From positions 7,273,248 to 7,337,247 of the forward strand of contig NC_035162.2 of NCBI RefSeq assembly GCF_001659605.2: a stretch of 64,000 nucleotides of DNA, written 5' to 3'. Source of the DNA: Manihot esculenta (lineage: Eukaryota > Streptophyta > Magnoliopsida > Malpighiales > Euphorbiaceae). The notes below the pieces were generated by a model. The model was not told the DNA's origin, did no database searches, and was given only the letters and a program-made list of their open reading frames with translations. Shown in pieces: positions 31,587 through 43,236 of this stretch (position 1 is the first letter of the stretch; the number at the start of each line of letters is the position of its first letter). Position numbers and translations under genes: made by a program.

Positions 31587-32286
31587 TAGGGCGTAAATGA
31601 ACCAAACCGTTCGTGAGCTATTTGAGCTTCGATTCAATAAAAGCTCGACCGAGCTCGACTCGATTTCTAAACGAGCCAAGTTCGAGCTTAATTTTTAGGC
31701 TCGTTTGATAAATGAGTCAAGCTTGAACTCCATAGTATTCGGCTCGTTAAGGCTCGTGAGCTCGGCTCGTTTCTGAATTCATGAGCAGGCTTGCGAATAG
31801 ACTCGTGAACAGTCTCGTTAAGTAAACTGAAATTACTATCATAAGAGAAATAAGGTCAAACCCTGCATATATTTTCATTAGTCAAATCTGAATTTTTTAA
31901 AATTCAGCTCTATATAGTTTAGTTAAACTCTTAAACTTGCATATATTTAGATCATTAAGATTTAAAAACTAATCTTTATAAGTTTACATGCTAATTTATA
32001 GATATACTTATTTAACTAAAATTATTTTAGTTTTAATATTTTAGTTTTAAATTAAAATTTATTATACATGTAAATAAATTAAATTACTCGTGAACTATTT
32101 TCGACTCAACTCGATAAAAATTCGACTCGTTTAAGTTCATTTGCTAAACGAGTCAAGTTTGAGTTTCTTAATACTCGGCTCGAGTTCGATATGAGTAAAG
32201 CTCGAATCGGCTCGAGCTTGAAAAAATTTTAACAAGCTAAATTTGAGCTTTTCAAAATTTGGCTCGACTCGGTTTGTTTACACCTA
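31587..32286. mobile_element. hAT-like non-autonomous element rich in GAGCTCG motifs
   Basis: The left end TAGGGCGTAAATGAACCAAA and the reverse complement of the right end, TAGGTGTAAACAAACCG, are imperfect terminal inverted repeats. Both ends are packed with GAGTCGAG, GAGCTCG and CGAGCC motifs facing inward, while the middle is AT-rich. The flanks AAGCGAGG (31579-31586) and AAGGAGG (from 32287) look like an 8-bp target duplication with one base lost, which fits the hAT superfamily. There is no transposase frame, so the copy is non-autonomous. Superfamily assignment rests on end sequence and duplication length only. Confidence 0.65.
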
Positions 32287-33183
32287 AAGGAGGAGAAAAA
32301 CAAAAAAAAAAAAAAAAGAAAGAAAAGGAGAAAGACTAAAATTTAATAAATGAATTTAACTGAAAGTAATTTTGACATTTTCTAATTCTCCTTTGAGTAA
32401 TGATTTTATCAATAGATTAATAAAATTTAATAAAAAAATTAATAACTTTTAAAATATAAAAATATTTTAATTAAAATTTATAATTATAAAAATTAAATAA
32501 TTAATTTGATTAAAATTTAAAAAGGCATAGAAGCAATTAGTAAAAAAGCAGAGTAGGTTCTAACTGCTCACCAATTTTAGCAGTTATAAAGACAAGATGA
32601 GAGTGGTTCAAATTACAAGTCAGTCAACATACTGTAACGGACTAAAACGAAAGCTGTCAAATCTCATAAATGTTTTATTTTTTAAATTAAAATTTAATAA
32701 TATAAAATAAATTATTTTATTAAAATTCCCAGCTCCTATTATTTCACAGCTCCTATTAATATTATCCCTTTTGGCTTTTTTTTGTTTTCATACATAACCT
32801 TCGATCAACTACAACCCTAGCATAGCTGAACCTATGCTATATTCAAAATATTAATAAAATAAAAAAAAACTATTTAAATGTCTCGAGTTTATTAATTTTA
32901 TATTTTACGTAGTATAATGATTCTACTGCATGATTTTTACGTTTGGGCTAATGAACCGCCCTAAAAGAACAAACCACCTTTTCCTAAAACCTCATCCACT
33001 TTATTTTTCACCTTTCAATCCTCTTTTTATCTCTTCTTTATTTCACATATTCCTTTTCCACTCACTTTACTATGTTCAACCAAAAGTTTATTATATAGTT
33101 TTTAAATAATATTTCAAATAAAAAACCTTGGCTAAATAATTATCTCAACCCAAATCATACCTCATTTAATTTCTATCGTTACA

Positions 33184-33199
33184 TATATATATATATATA
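33184..33199. repeat. (AT)n microsatellite
   Basis: About eight AT units in AT-rich spacer. Confidence 0.8.
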
Positions 33200-33279
33200 C
33201 CATTGCAGAAGATTTTTCCCTTATTGTACAAAATAAAAGATCAGGTTTCAATTTTATTGCTAACTACTATTTTTTTATT

Positions 33280-33303
33280 AAAAAAAAAAAAAAAAAAAAA
33301 AAA
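33280..33303. repeat. Run of 24 A
   Basis: An uninterrupted A tract that borders a 250-base block of much higher GC content (33304-33550). On the minus strand the block would end in a T run. Confidence 0.9.
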
Positions 33304-33550
33304 GAGTGGGCACTAGGCAGAGTCACTATCAGTCGCAGCATGTCCGTTTTGGATAATAAGGACGCCTGATCTCCAAAATGGGCGGTGAGGATTTGCTTAA
33401 CCCTTCCCAAGAAGATCACAACTATATGACGTCATAAAGACAAAGACGGCGACACCGTATTACATGGACGTTTCAGAAGGAAGGTGGAGAGTGGACCCTA
33501 CTCCTTAGAATACCAAGGTCCCGAACACAGCGGGAGGAGGGACGGTTTAA
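33304..33550. other. GC-richer island with TGACGTCA site and stem-loop
   Basis: A block of about 250 bases of balanced composition set in very AT-rich DNA. It holds a 10-bp stem (33344-33353 with 33372-33381, one G-T pair, 18-base loop) and the palindromic bZIP/CRE core TGACGTCA at 33427-33434. No frame is long enough to call. It could be a piece of a transposon or a transcription-start region; I do not recognise it. Confidence 0.35.
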
Positions 33551-34635
33551 AAAAGGAAATTTCTACCGGTTATGTACATGTATTTTTTTTTTAACCAAGT
33601 TATATACATATATTTTAAAATTAAAATATATATATATATGAAATATAATAGAATTATATATTAATTTAAAATTTTAATTTTTGATATAAATTAAGTAGTT
33701 TTTTTTTAAAATAAAAAAATAAATAAGATTAAAAATTCTAAAAGTGGTCTGGTGTTGTCATTTCGAGAAGATTACTTCCCTTTGTACTGTGGATGGCACG
33801 TCATGCACTCCTGGACAATATAATCCTATCCAGTGACACTCACTGACAGAACCTGCATTTGTCCTAAGTAGCCTCATTTTTATTGCTTTATTTTTTTAAA
33901 AGCTTTATAATTTATTTACAAATTATTTTGAAATTAAAACATGACTAAAATTAATTATTATATATCAATAAATGTGGAATTTGGGAGTCATTCAAAATTT
34001 ATTAAATTATTCCACATAATGTTTTATTACTTCTTTAGCTATTCTCTAAATGGTATAGGCATAATAAAAAATTACGAGTAATGAAATCGAGGGCTCCATC
34101 CTATAATATGAAGCAAATACTAAAAGTAACACTTTATCTTTTTAGTATATTTTCTTCAACAATTTATTTTGATTTATATTTTTAATAATGGTTTTTATTA
34201 TATATACATTTATTTTTATTTTTCAATATTTCCTTCATATTTTGGGTTCAAGAAATAAAATATTTAATATTTTAATAATAATTTAAGAATAACTCCAAAT
34301 AAAAATATGAAATTTGAAATTATTAACTTTTCGACTTTTTATCAAAAATAAAACTATGCGGCCGAAAAAAAAGAACTTTAAAATTCCATCATTCTATTGA
34401 CGTGTTACGCTATTTTGATTGGTGATGGAAAGGAATCTAATATGTGCTCTCAATCATTCATATGTGACTTGTGTTGATAATGTGAATTATGATATGGGTT
34501 GAGGAAATTTTCAAGTGCTTTTGCAATAGATGGAATTTTGTAGTTATATAATTGTTTTTTCAGAAAAAAAAAAACATTTCTTACTTTTAAAATAAACTCA
34601 TAATATTGAATTAAAATTTAAACATTTTAAACCGA

Positions 34636-35086
34636 TGTTCTGAAATCCAATAGAATAGACTTAAGATGTATTCCGGTAAGTTTGGTCTGATTAGCTTATA
34701 TCATTTTTTTTTATTTTTTTTCTCTTTTATTCTCTAGTGACGTATAACCGCCATTTTATATATGTACATCTTATCATTGTCATACGGGGTTGTACGTACA
34801 GACGTGCTGTGTACTTTTCCATTATCCGGCGGCTATTTAATTTTCTCCGACACTATATAAACACGATTCCAGATGTATAGGGGTCTGTTGTCCTGTAGAT
34901 CTATCAAGTCGATTAGATTGAACCTTCTTCACTTGGATCTGAGCCTTACCCCGTCTGGCCTATTCGAGTGAGACCTGGACTGCACACTAGAGAATGGACC
35001 TATGTATTGACCTTTGATGGGTTACGGCCTGACCTTCCAATTTGGGCTCAGTCATAGCCTAGATATATGAGTTCCAATAGTCATCA
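34636..35086 (-). repeat. 3' LTR of the gypsy element
   Basis: 451 bp, TG...CA, aligned along its whole length with 39106-39556 but with many transitions. It contains CACTATATAAACACG near 34850, a TATA-like box on the plus strand. Confidence 0.85.
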
Positions 35087-35399
35087 AGTTCCCATTTACC
35101 CATTCATTAATTATTTCATGATTAATGAAGGGTAAATCCTGAAACTCTAATTATTATTGGGTGACTCTATAAATACTTTTGTCAAAACGTCTTCTCTTCA
35201 CCTTCACCCATTTCAAAGTTACGCTTTTGATTTCACTTACTGCTTTGCATTTTGTGCTGCATCTATTATCTTGCTCTCCTTATTTTCATCCCGGCCTCCA
35301 TAACCTAGGGGTTTACTTCCTCTGGTTAGGCACTTGTTTCCTCCACTGTGCCCAAATACACAGCTCTGGCCTCCTACTGTCTTGCCCGGACTACACCTA

Positions 35400-35730
35400 C
35401 CATTGCCTCAATTGAAAATTTCATGGTCAGATATCGGATGCTAGTCACCACTTCAAAGTCATATAGTATTGGTCTTCACAAAATGACATTGTAGTTCAGG
35501 GGTAGCTTCACCATGAGGAACACTGCATAGTGAGTTCAGGAGAAGGGTGGCTCCCCTAAGATAAGAGCCGCTTTTACTTTTCTTTCCACTGCCACAGGGT
35601 TCTCTCTATTCCCTTGACTGGAGCCTGGTCTCTAACCAGTTATTCATAGGGTATACTCATCTACTAGAAGACTTGGTAGGGCAGTAGGTTCACCTTGCTA
35701 CCGTTGTCTACCAGAACCTTTCGAATTCGA
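35400..35730 (-). pseudogene. Retroviral-type aspartic protease remnant of the gypsy element
   Basis: Minus-strand translation gives VLVDNGSKVNLLPYQVF, in which D-N-G-S is the protease active-site motif, then pieces such as QAPVKGI and EARAVYLGTVEE in shifting frames with many stops. The order after gag fits a gypsy gag-pro polyprotein. Nothing like reverse transcriptase follows before the LTR. Confidence 0.7.
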
Positions 35731-36011
35731 AAGTTATGAATGACGACCTTTATGACCAAAGCATCGTCATGAGGCATTTGCACTCCCTATGCATCATTTG
35801 GAGAAAAAGAGATGATCATTGGGGAATGTTCCACGATCTGTATTACTTCAGTGTTGCTCCCCTCCCCGTTTCTGCTTCTCTTCTTCCCCCACAGACTCAT
35901 ACGGCCTCTAGTCCCTCTTACAATTATATTGATAGTTCTACTGGAGCCGTCATTCAATGGTGCCCTAGTCTGTCTCTTAGGCCTTTTCCCTACTGTGTTC
36001 GGCTGTGGTCT

Positions 36012-37312
36012 TTAGCTTTTCGGCTTTTTCACAAAGTTCTTGAGGTGTCCTCTCTTGATGAGCCTCTTTATCTCATTTATTAACTGGTAATAATCATTCA
36101 TATCATGACCATGAGTCTGGTGGTACTGGTAGTACTTATCTGGATCCTTCTTGTTTGCTTCTGCTTTCATCGACTTGGACTGCTGTATGAAATTCTTGTC
36201 TTGAACCACCATGAGCACTTCAGCTCTGGACACATTCAGATGAGTGATTTCCGCGGGGATTTGGGATTGGTAAGGTCTCTGCTCCTTCCTCTCCCATCGA
36301 TGTTTGTTTAGTGCTTTAGGTCCCTAATCCTGCATCCTCTCCAGCCTATCTGGTCTCTTATCCTCCCCAGTGCTTCCTCTATCTCCTGCCTCCTTAGCGA
36401 ATTTGCTCGTGTTTAAGGCGTCATCCTGCCTTATATACTTTTTCTCTCTTTTCATTAGCTATGCCAAGGTGGTAGGTGGTTTTCTGCACAGTGATGTGAA
36501 GAACTTTAGGGAGGTGGTGCCCTTCTGCATGGCTTTCAAGGCTCTTGCTTCATTAAGCTCGGGTATTTGCAAAGCTTTTGAGTTCAACCTGCCCACATAC
36601 TCCCTTAAAGACTCATTCCTCCTCTGCCAAACCGTCTCCAAGTATCTTATTTTTCTTTCAGCTAGGACTCCAACAATGAAACTACTGATGAACACACTGG
36701 CCAGGTTTATGAAGCTCTTAATACTCCTCGCCTCTAAGCTATTGAACCATGCCCCGACTGATCCAGTTAAGGTGGTGAAAAAAACCTTGCACATCAAGGC
36801 ATCTGAATAGGTTTGTAGCTCTATGAACGTCTTATAGTTCAAGATGTGCTCCTGGGGGTTTTTCGTCCCATCATAGGTGGTCATTGTCCGCATCATGAAC
36901 TTCTTAGAGATGGTCTTCTACTGTACCCATCTCACAAATGGGAATGAGGTTGGTAGCAGGGGACTGCTGTTGTCTCATACCCCTAATCTGCCAATAGTTA
37001 CTCTTTCAGTCTTTCTAGCTTTTTATCTACATTTGTCTCCTCTCTCCTGGGCCTCTTCTCTAGCTGATAGTTTCTTTCTAGCTCCGCATTCTCTGACCTC
37101 TCTGCTGGTTTGGAAAAATAGCTTTCAGCCTTGTCATTCTTAATAAGCTCCCTTACTACCCAATCTCTTTCTTTGGCCAGGGGCTCGTTCCTTCTGTTGG
37201 CTTCTTCAACTCCATCACCCGTCCTCCTGCTGCTCTGTTGAGGGGTTTGATGGTTTAAGGTGGGTTGGGGTTCATTGACGTTGAACTCTTTGGTTACGGA
37301 TAGTACATCCAA
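36012..37312 (-). pseudogene. gag of the gypsy element (broken)
   Basis: Read on the minus strand. The retrotransposon gag domain spans 36896-36459, with YDGTKNPQEHILNYK, DALMCKVFFTTL, GAWFNSLEARSI and NESLREYVGRLNSKALQIPE, all hallmarks of plant gypsy gag. A charged segment precedes it (37312-36998). A C-terminal part, with YYQYHQTHGHDMNDYYQL and RGHLKNFVKK (36233-36012), corresponds to the usual zinc-knuckle region but lacks a full CCHC. Stops and frame changes separate the pieces. The gag start, an ATG at 39024-39022, is cut off from the rest by the solo LTR at 37389-38834. Confidence 0.8.
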
Positions 37313-37388
37313 TGGAGTGCTGAGTCCCCTCAGCTACAACATCTAGCCTAGCCGGTGAGCAGTATTTTGCAGCTGAAAAGTCATGTTC

Positions 37389-38834
37389 TGTTAGTTTATT
37401 TGCCCTATGCCATTATCTTAGAACTTTTTGTATGTCATTTTGGTTATTAATTAAAAGAGGTTTTATTATTATTATTATTATTTGTTTGCATGTTATATAA
37501 TAATGATTAATATCCCTGATTACTTATTATTATATTGATAATAATAAAATATAATTAGTATGATTATTGATTGATAATCATGAGATGATTATGTATATGT
37601 TGATATAATTCAATAATCATAGATAATTGTTAGAGAATAAAATATTGGATGGACCTGCATTGAGATCACTACATGGGTTATCGTCATAAGTGAAAATCAA
37701 AGTAGTTATGTCTTAATCCTTTGACTTGAGATTGTCATAGTTTTCAACATAAGGACTGTTATGTTTTGACATAATCAAACATTGTCTTTAATCGGACAAT
37801 CATAAAGGTTATGATTGGGCATGATAAAAATTATGTAGAGGATATTAAACAATCAAGATAGAATTTGTCCCTCTTTGAGAGAGATATCTTCTGGACCCCT
37901 CGATAAGGGAGACTGAAAAATGCATGGCCGTGCTCAAATGAATTGATAGTGTGATCAATGTCATTTGATTTTATCAGTCTACTTAGAGATCGGGAAATCA
38001 CAAGTTTGAACATTATAAGTTTGACATTGACCATGACTTATGTTCAAACTAGATATCGTGTGACAAAGGGATTAATACATGTTCTATTTATTAGGTTTTA
38101 TCGGACTATCGATTCTCATATTAGTTAGATAGTCATAATATATTGCTAGAAGCCGCTTATGATTTATAAGTTTTGTGGGACTGGGCCTATTGCCAATTAA
38201 TATGAGCCTATTGGGTCACACACAAAAGAACGTTGTTGATGTGTTATGTCATATTAATGGGCTAAAAGCCCATTAGTATAATTAATAATAATAAAAATGT
38301 TACTATTATTAATATTAATTATTGTTATAAGACAATAATATTTAAAAGATCTGCAGTTTATCTGCAACTATTACAAATAAAAGATTGTTCGGTTTCCTTA
38401 TCAAAACAAACTATCACGTAAGATATTTGAGTATCTGCGATATTGTGATAGTTGGTTATGAACACAACTCTTTTGTGAAAAGAGGTGTGGAAAAACAAAA
38501 AGACTTAAAATGTATAAAACTCCTTCTGCGATTGTGGGAGTAACATTTTTAGAAAAATCATTTAGAGTTGCAGATCGGGAGTACATATCTTATCCATATT
38601 TGAGAGAGTTAGCACTCTAGAAGGATAAAAGACGTTCGTGTGGATACCATTAAGGGTGTTCGTTTCAAAAGCAGCACCATCAGTCTGGAACCATATCTTA
38701 TCGTCGAGTCTAATAGGTTAGTCTCGTATCCTTTTTTTGAAATAAACGAAACACTTGGATCCTGTGAAGGAAATTAGAGATTTTTATTTTTTGCTGCGCA
38801 TTTTGGGTTGCAGTAATCTCTGGATTTCCTAACA
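37389..38834 (-). mobile_element. Solo LTR, 1446 bp, inserted in gag
   Basis: The segment starts TGTTAG and ends CTAACA (perfect 6-base inverted ends) and is flanked on both sides by TGTTC (37384-37388 and 38835-38839), a clean 5-bp target duplication. Removing it rejoins the gag reading ELQNM to FQLQNT. There is no primer site, polypurine tract or coding region inside, so it is a single LTR left by recombination. Length and ends suggest a Ty1/copia element of the SIRE/Maximus kind, but this is inference; orientation is uncertain. Confidence 0.8.
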
Positions 38835-38835
38835 T

Positions 38836-39024
38836 GTTCTGTAGCTCCTGGTCAAATAGGGTTGTTCGGAGTATGGTCCTTGCCGAGTTCAGTGAAGGGT
38901 TAAGCAACACGGATGGTTGATTCAATGTGGCGTTAGGGTTAGAAAATGAGAACTGTAGTCCCTCTTAAGATGAGCTCAGGTCAATTGGGGTGTTTCTGAT
39001 ATGTTTATTGCCGTAATTGGCCAT
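38836..39024 (-). pseudogene. N-terminal gag fragment of the gypsy element
   Basis: The ATG at 39024-39022 opens about 18 codons to a TAA. In-frame reading continues with NQPSVLLNPSLNSARTIL and ELQNM up to the solo-LTR junction, and the reading resumes beyond 37388. This places the insertion in the first quarter of gag. Confidence 0.6.
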
Positions 39025-39105
39025 GTGGATCTCAGTAGGTGTGATGAGGATGATAAATCTAGTGACGAAAACATCTTATCTGTTCCCACAGGCTGCGCCA
39101 ATTGA

Positions 39106-39556
39106 TGTCCTGAAATCCAATAGAGGGTAGACTCAAGGTGTATTTTGGTAAGTTTGGTCTGGTTGGTTCATGCCTTCCTTCTTTTATTCTTTTTCTTCTT
39201 GTCCTCTAATGACGTGTAACCGTCGTCTTATACCTGTACATCCTATCATTGTCACGCGGGATCGTTCGTATAAACGTGCTGTATCCTTTCCATCGTCAGA
39301 CAGCCATTTAATTCCCTCCAGCGCCATGTGAACACGATTTTAAATATCTAGGGGCCTGTTGCCCTGCGAATCCATCAAGTCGATTGGGTTGGACTTTCTT
39401 CACTTGAACCTGAGACTTGCCCGTCCAGTCTATCTAAACAAAGTCTGGACTGCGTATTGGAGGATAGACCTGTGTATTAAATTTTAATAGAGTTACAGTA
39501 TGACTTTCCAACGTCTGCTTAATCATAATTTTGGTATCCAAGACCATTAGTCATCA
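39106..39556 (-). repeat. 5' LTR of the gypsy element
   Basis: 451 bp, TG...CA, the partner of 34636-35086. The primer-site context lies immediately inside it. Confidence 0.85.
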
Positions 39557-41418
39557 CAAATTAATTATATAACTTTACAATACAAGATAAATACTCAATT
39601 TATTTTACAAAGGAAATTTTAATTTTATTATCCATTCATGCTAAATTAATACTTCTTTTACTACTGAATTTTTATTGATTTATTTATATATTCTTAATAT
39701 ATATCATAAATTTATTTATTTTTAAATGTAAATATGTAATTTGATAATTTAAATTATTTATTTTTAATTGCGCGTTATAATATAAAAATATAAAGTAAAC
39801 TTTATTATTTTAATTATGTTAATTATATTTTTTTAATTTATGTTAAAAAAATAAAATTTCATTTCATGAAAAAACATAAAAGCATTTGTTGTGCTTTGGC
39901 GGTGCTGGTGTGCTTGATCTTGGCAGTGTATGGCTGCTTCATTGGTTTGATTTGACTTTTCAAGTGCCTGGTTTGATTCTGTGAATTTGGTCGGTTTGTT
40001 CTCAAATGGTTTGGATTTTGGTTTTAATAGTCTTGCCCATGTTTTATGTGGGCTATAAAATGCATCTCTTGGCATGTAAATATAAACATATATATTTATC
40101 AAGAAAAAAAAAAAAAAAAGAAAACGAGCGATCACGGGAAGAAAGAAAGGTTGTAAAAGGAGATTAAAGGAAAAGTTTTGAAATTTGTGGTTTTATAATT
40201 TTGTTGATGCTTTTCTCTGCTGGACATGGGAAGGGAGTTTTGAATATATAGTTTTGATCGTTTTCTCGAGGATGTCTTTTTTTATTATTTCTCGTTGTCG
40301 ATTTCAGTGCATTTATTTTTTTATTTAATTTTATTTTTAAATTGCTGTTTGTGAAAGAGAGGATTTCTTTTTCGATCTAGCAATGATGGATTTAATGGAG
40401 TTATTAGAATCATCTTTCTATTTTGTTGGGGACTCTACATATTGTTGACGATAAAATTTTAGAGAGTTGCCGCCACTTTTGATAATTCAACTCTCCTAGA
40501 CCGGTGTTGGTTGCATGCTCTTCTCATTTTCTCTTGGTGATATTTTTTCTATGCTTTGCTCGACTTTGATATATGGACATCAATGGATGTTTGGTGATTT
40601 ATAGCTTCCAAGAGGCTTTTGTCTAATCCGACGGTTAGTGCACAATTTCAGTAGAGCTCCAATCGGTTAATTGTGCTGGGTTAGTTAGATGGGTTGTAAT
40701 TTAATTTCTTTCACTGATTTAACCTATTTTGACTTGGATTGATTTAAATCTTATTTTAGTTAGATTTTACGGTGGTTCTCTTTTACCGCTGTGATAATCT
40801 GTTAACTGGACATTGATAAGTGCAATAAACTCCGTATTGTTTAGAAAAAACAAGACATTGTATTATTTACTTAACAATTAATGAAATGTAGATAAATGAT
40901 ATTTTTTAACAATAAATGAAAATCATTTGGGAATAAAAATCATTTATTAAAATCTATAATTTTTTAAGCTTAAAAAATAACTGCTGTATGACACAAGTTC
41001 CCATCATTTGTTGTTTTCGCTAATTTCTCTCTCTCTTCTTCTTATTATTTATATTTTTAATTTGGTAAATGACGAAGCAGGTGGGGCCCACTATTCATTT
41101 AGATGTATTTCAATCGAGCATTCGTTCTCGCATGGTCTCGACCTTTGTTCTTTAAAGATCTATACTTGCTCACTCTCTCTCTCCCCTACCTACTGCTACT
41201 TGCCGCCTGCTACTTCAGGCTCAAAGCTAAGCTAACCAAAATCGTGACCCGTGATCCCGTTGTTTCTGGGTCTACAGCAGTGTATGTACTCTCCTTCATC
41301 TCTTTAAATTCCTGTACCATTTCAGTACTTCAATTCCTCACTCTGTTAGTCACCAATGTTGTTTTTCTTTTGGCCCTGATGTGACTGCAGCTAATTTCCG
41401 GCGAGATTTGGCTGGAGG
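39557..41418. other. Spacer and SCL4/7 promoter/leader
   Basis: 39557-39840 is AT-rich. 39880-40100 is T/G-rich with CTATAAAATGC near 40050 and ends at a run of A (40104-40118), which looks like a retroposed tail, but I cannot name a source. 40140-41000 shows nothing codable. From 41005 on, CT-rich sequence suggests the SCL4/7 leader. A GTATGT near 41283 and TGACTGCAG at 41383-41391 could bound a 5' UTR intron. Confidence 0.4.
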
Positions 41419-43236
41419 ATGGCATATATGTGCGCTGACAGTGGAAATCTAATGGCAATTGCCCAACAAGTTATCAAGCAAAAACAGCAGCAAGAGCAAC
41501 AGCACCAGGATCACCACCAACAGCAACAGCAACTAGGCCTTAATTCGTTCCCTCTAAATCCCTGGCCTCCTACAATGTCTGCTAATCCTAATATCGGTTA
41601 TTCTGGGATGGCCGCTTCCGGTTTCACTGACCCCTTTCAGGTTCCCTCCGGCGGAGATACCGGAGAACCCGGTTTTCAGTTCCCCCAGATGGAGCACCCC
41701 TCTACTGGATTTCGGTTTTCGGATTTCAGCGCTGGAGCAGCTGCTGAGTTCGACTCGGACGAGTGGATGGATAGTTTGATGGGTGGTGGAGACTCAACGG
41801 ATAGTTCCAATCTACCCTCTAGTTGCGACGCCTGGCAAAACAATGCCGATTTTGGTCTATACGGTCCTGATCCATTTGCCACCTGCCCAACTCGTCTCAG
41901 CGTGGCTTGCCCTTCGCCGTCCGATCTTAACAGAGTCATCTTCACGGAAACCCAGAAAAGCCCTAATGCACTTCAAGTCCCAGCCTGGGGTCCCTCTCCA
42001 CCACCACCTCCTCCGCAAGCGGTGGTGAAAGACGCTAAACCAGCCAATCCTCCTCCACCATCGACACTCAAAAACGAAGTAGTCGGCACCTCTTCCAGTT
42101 CACCAGATATCGAATCAGCACCAGCGCTCTTGAAAGCACTACTCGAGTGTGCTCGACTCGCTGAATCAGAACCAGATAAAGCAGTGAAATCGCTGGTTAA
42201 GGTGAGGGAATCGGTGTCTGAACAAGGAGATCCCACTGAAAGAGTGGCCTTCTACTTCACCGAAGCTTTATATTCCAGAGTTTCTCAACAAACAGAGAGA
42301 AGCTTGACTATGTATGAGACTACCAGCGAGGACTTCACTCTCTCTTACAAAGCGTTAAACGATGCTTGTCCTTATTCCAAGTTCGCTCATTTAACAGCCA
42401 ACCAGGCAATACTCGAGGCCACGGAGAGAGCGACCAAGATTCACATAGTCGATTTCGGGATCGTTCAAGGGGTTCAGTGGGCTGCTCTTTTACAAGCTCT
42501 GGCTACTCGCTCCGCTGGAAAACCTGCAAGAATTCGGATCTCGGGTATACCTGCTACAGTTTTGGGGAAATCTCCGGCGGCTTCTCTGTTTGCTACTGGT
42601 AATAGGCTTCGTGATTTTTCAAAGCTTCTTGATTTGAACTTCGAATTCGAGCCGATTCTGACTCCAATTAACGAGTTGAACGAATCCTGTTTCCGGATTG
42701 ATCCTGATGAGGTTTTAGCTGTAAATTTCATGCTTCAGCTGTATAATCTACTGGACGAGACTCCAGTTGCTGTAGAGACTGCTCTAAGGATGGCCAAATC
42801 GTTGAACGCAACGATTGTTACTTTGGGCGAGTATGAAGCGAGTTTGAATCGGATTGGATTCGTAAACCGATTCAAAAACGCTCTGAGATACTACTCGGCT
42901 GTGTTTGAATCTCTTGAGCCGAACTTGAGCAGAGACTCTCCACAGAGACTTCAAGTTGAGAAATTCTTACTGGGTCGCAGAATTGCTGGTATTATTGGGC
43001 CAGAGGAAGCGGGAACTAGAAGAGAATGTATCGAAGATAAAGAGCAGTGGAGGATTTTGATGGAAAGTTGTGGTTTTGAATCAGTTGCACTTAGCAATTA
43101 TGCCATGAGTCAGGCTAAGATACTTTTATGGAACTACAATTACAGTTCTTTGTATTCTTTGATAGAATCTCAACCTGGGTTTTTGTCTCTAGCCTGGAAA
43201 GAGGTGCCACTGCTCACTGTTTCTTCATGGCGTTGA
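41419..43236 (+). CDS. SCL4: GRAS transcription regulator, SCARECROW-LIKE 4/7 type
   Basis: Single-exon frame of 605 residues, a nuclear GRAS-family transcriptional regulator. The N-terminus (1-230) is variable and low in complexity: glutamine-rich 22-38, an acidic patch [10 protein letters not shown] (112-121), and proline runs at 192-199 and 211-214. The GRAS domain follows: leucine heptad region I from about 236 ([20 protein letters not shown]), VHIID core [14 protein letters not shown] (341-354), LHR II around 397-412, PFYRE region [13 protein letters not shown] (491-503) with [11 protein letters not shown], and the SAW region ending in [13 protein letters not shown] and VSSWR at the C-terminus. 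HIVDFGI, with Gly where many GRAS proteins have Asp, together with LGEYE and NYNYSSLYS, points to the SCL4/SCL7 branch. No DELLA motif is present. SCL4 versus SCL7 cannot be settled here. The start follows ATTTGGCTGGAGG, and the leader may contain an intron. Confidence 0.93.
   Translation: MAYMCADSGNLMAIAQQVIKQKQQQEQQHQDHHQQQQQLGLNSFPLNPWPPTMSANPNIGYSGMAASGFTDPFQVPSGGDTGEPGFQFPQMEHPSTGFRFSDFSAGAAAEFDSDEWMDSLMGGGDSTDSSNLPSSCDAWQNNADFGLYGPDPFATCPTRLSVACPSPSDLNRVIFTETQKSPNALQVPAWGPSPPPPPPQAVVKDAKPANPPPPSTLKNEVVGTSSSSPDIESAPALLKALLECARLAESEPDKAVKSLVKVRESVSEQGDPTERVAFYFTEALYSRVSQQTERSLTMYETTSEDFTLSYKALNDACPYSKFAHLTANQAILEATERATKIHIVDFGIVQGVQWAALLQALATRSAGKPARIRISGIPATVLGKSPAASLFATGNRLRDFSKLLDLNFEFEPILTPINELNESCFRIDPDEVLAVNFMLQLYNLLDETPVAVETALRMAKSLNATIVTLGEYEASLNRIGFVNRFKNALRYYSAVFESLEPNLSRDSPQRLQVEKFLLGRRIAGIIGPEEAGTRRECIEDKEQWRILMESCGFESVALSNYAMSQAKILLWNYNYSSLYSLIESQPGFLSLAWKEVPLLTVSSWR

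Larger units (their letters stand above)
34636..39556 (-). mobile_element. Ty3/gypsy-type LTR retrotransposon lacking reverse transcriptase and integrase
   Basis: Two 451-bp LTRs (34636-35086 and 39106-39556), each TG...CA, enclose a gag-protease remnant on the minus strand, so the 5' LTR is the one at 39106-39556. Next to it, on the minus strand, lies TTGGCGCAGCCTGTGGGAAC, the primer-site context common in plant gypsy elements. A purine-rich tract (GGGTAAATGGGAACT) abuts the 3' LTR at 35087. The interior is only 4.0 kb including a 1446-bp insertion. It has gag and a protease remnant but no reverse transcriptase, RNase H or integrase, so the element is non-autonomous, like the TR-GAG class. 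The flanks ACCGA and CAAAT do not match, so no target duplication is visible. The LTRs differ at many sites, so the insertion is old. Confidence 0.85.

Noticed and set aside
41676..42731. Open frames on the minus strand and in other frames across the SCL4/7 gene
   Set aside because: They are shadows of the long GRAS frame and show no family resemblance.
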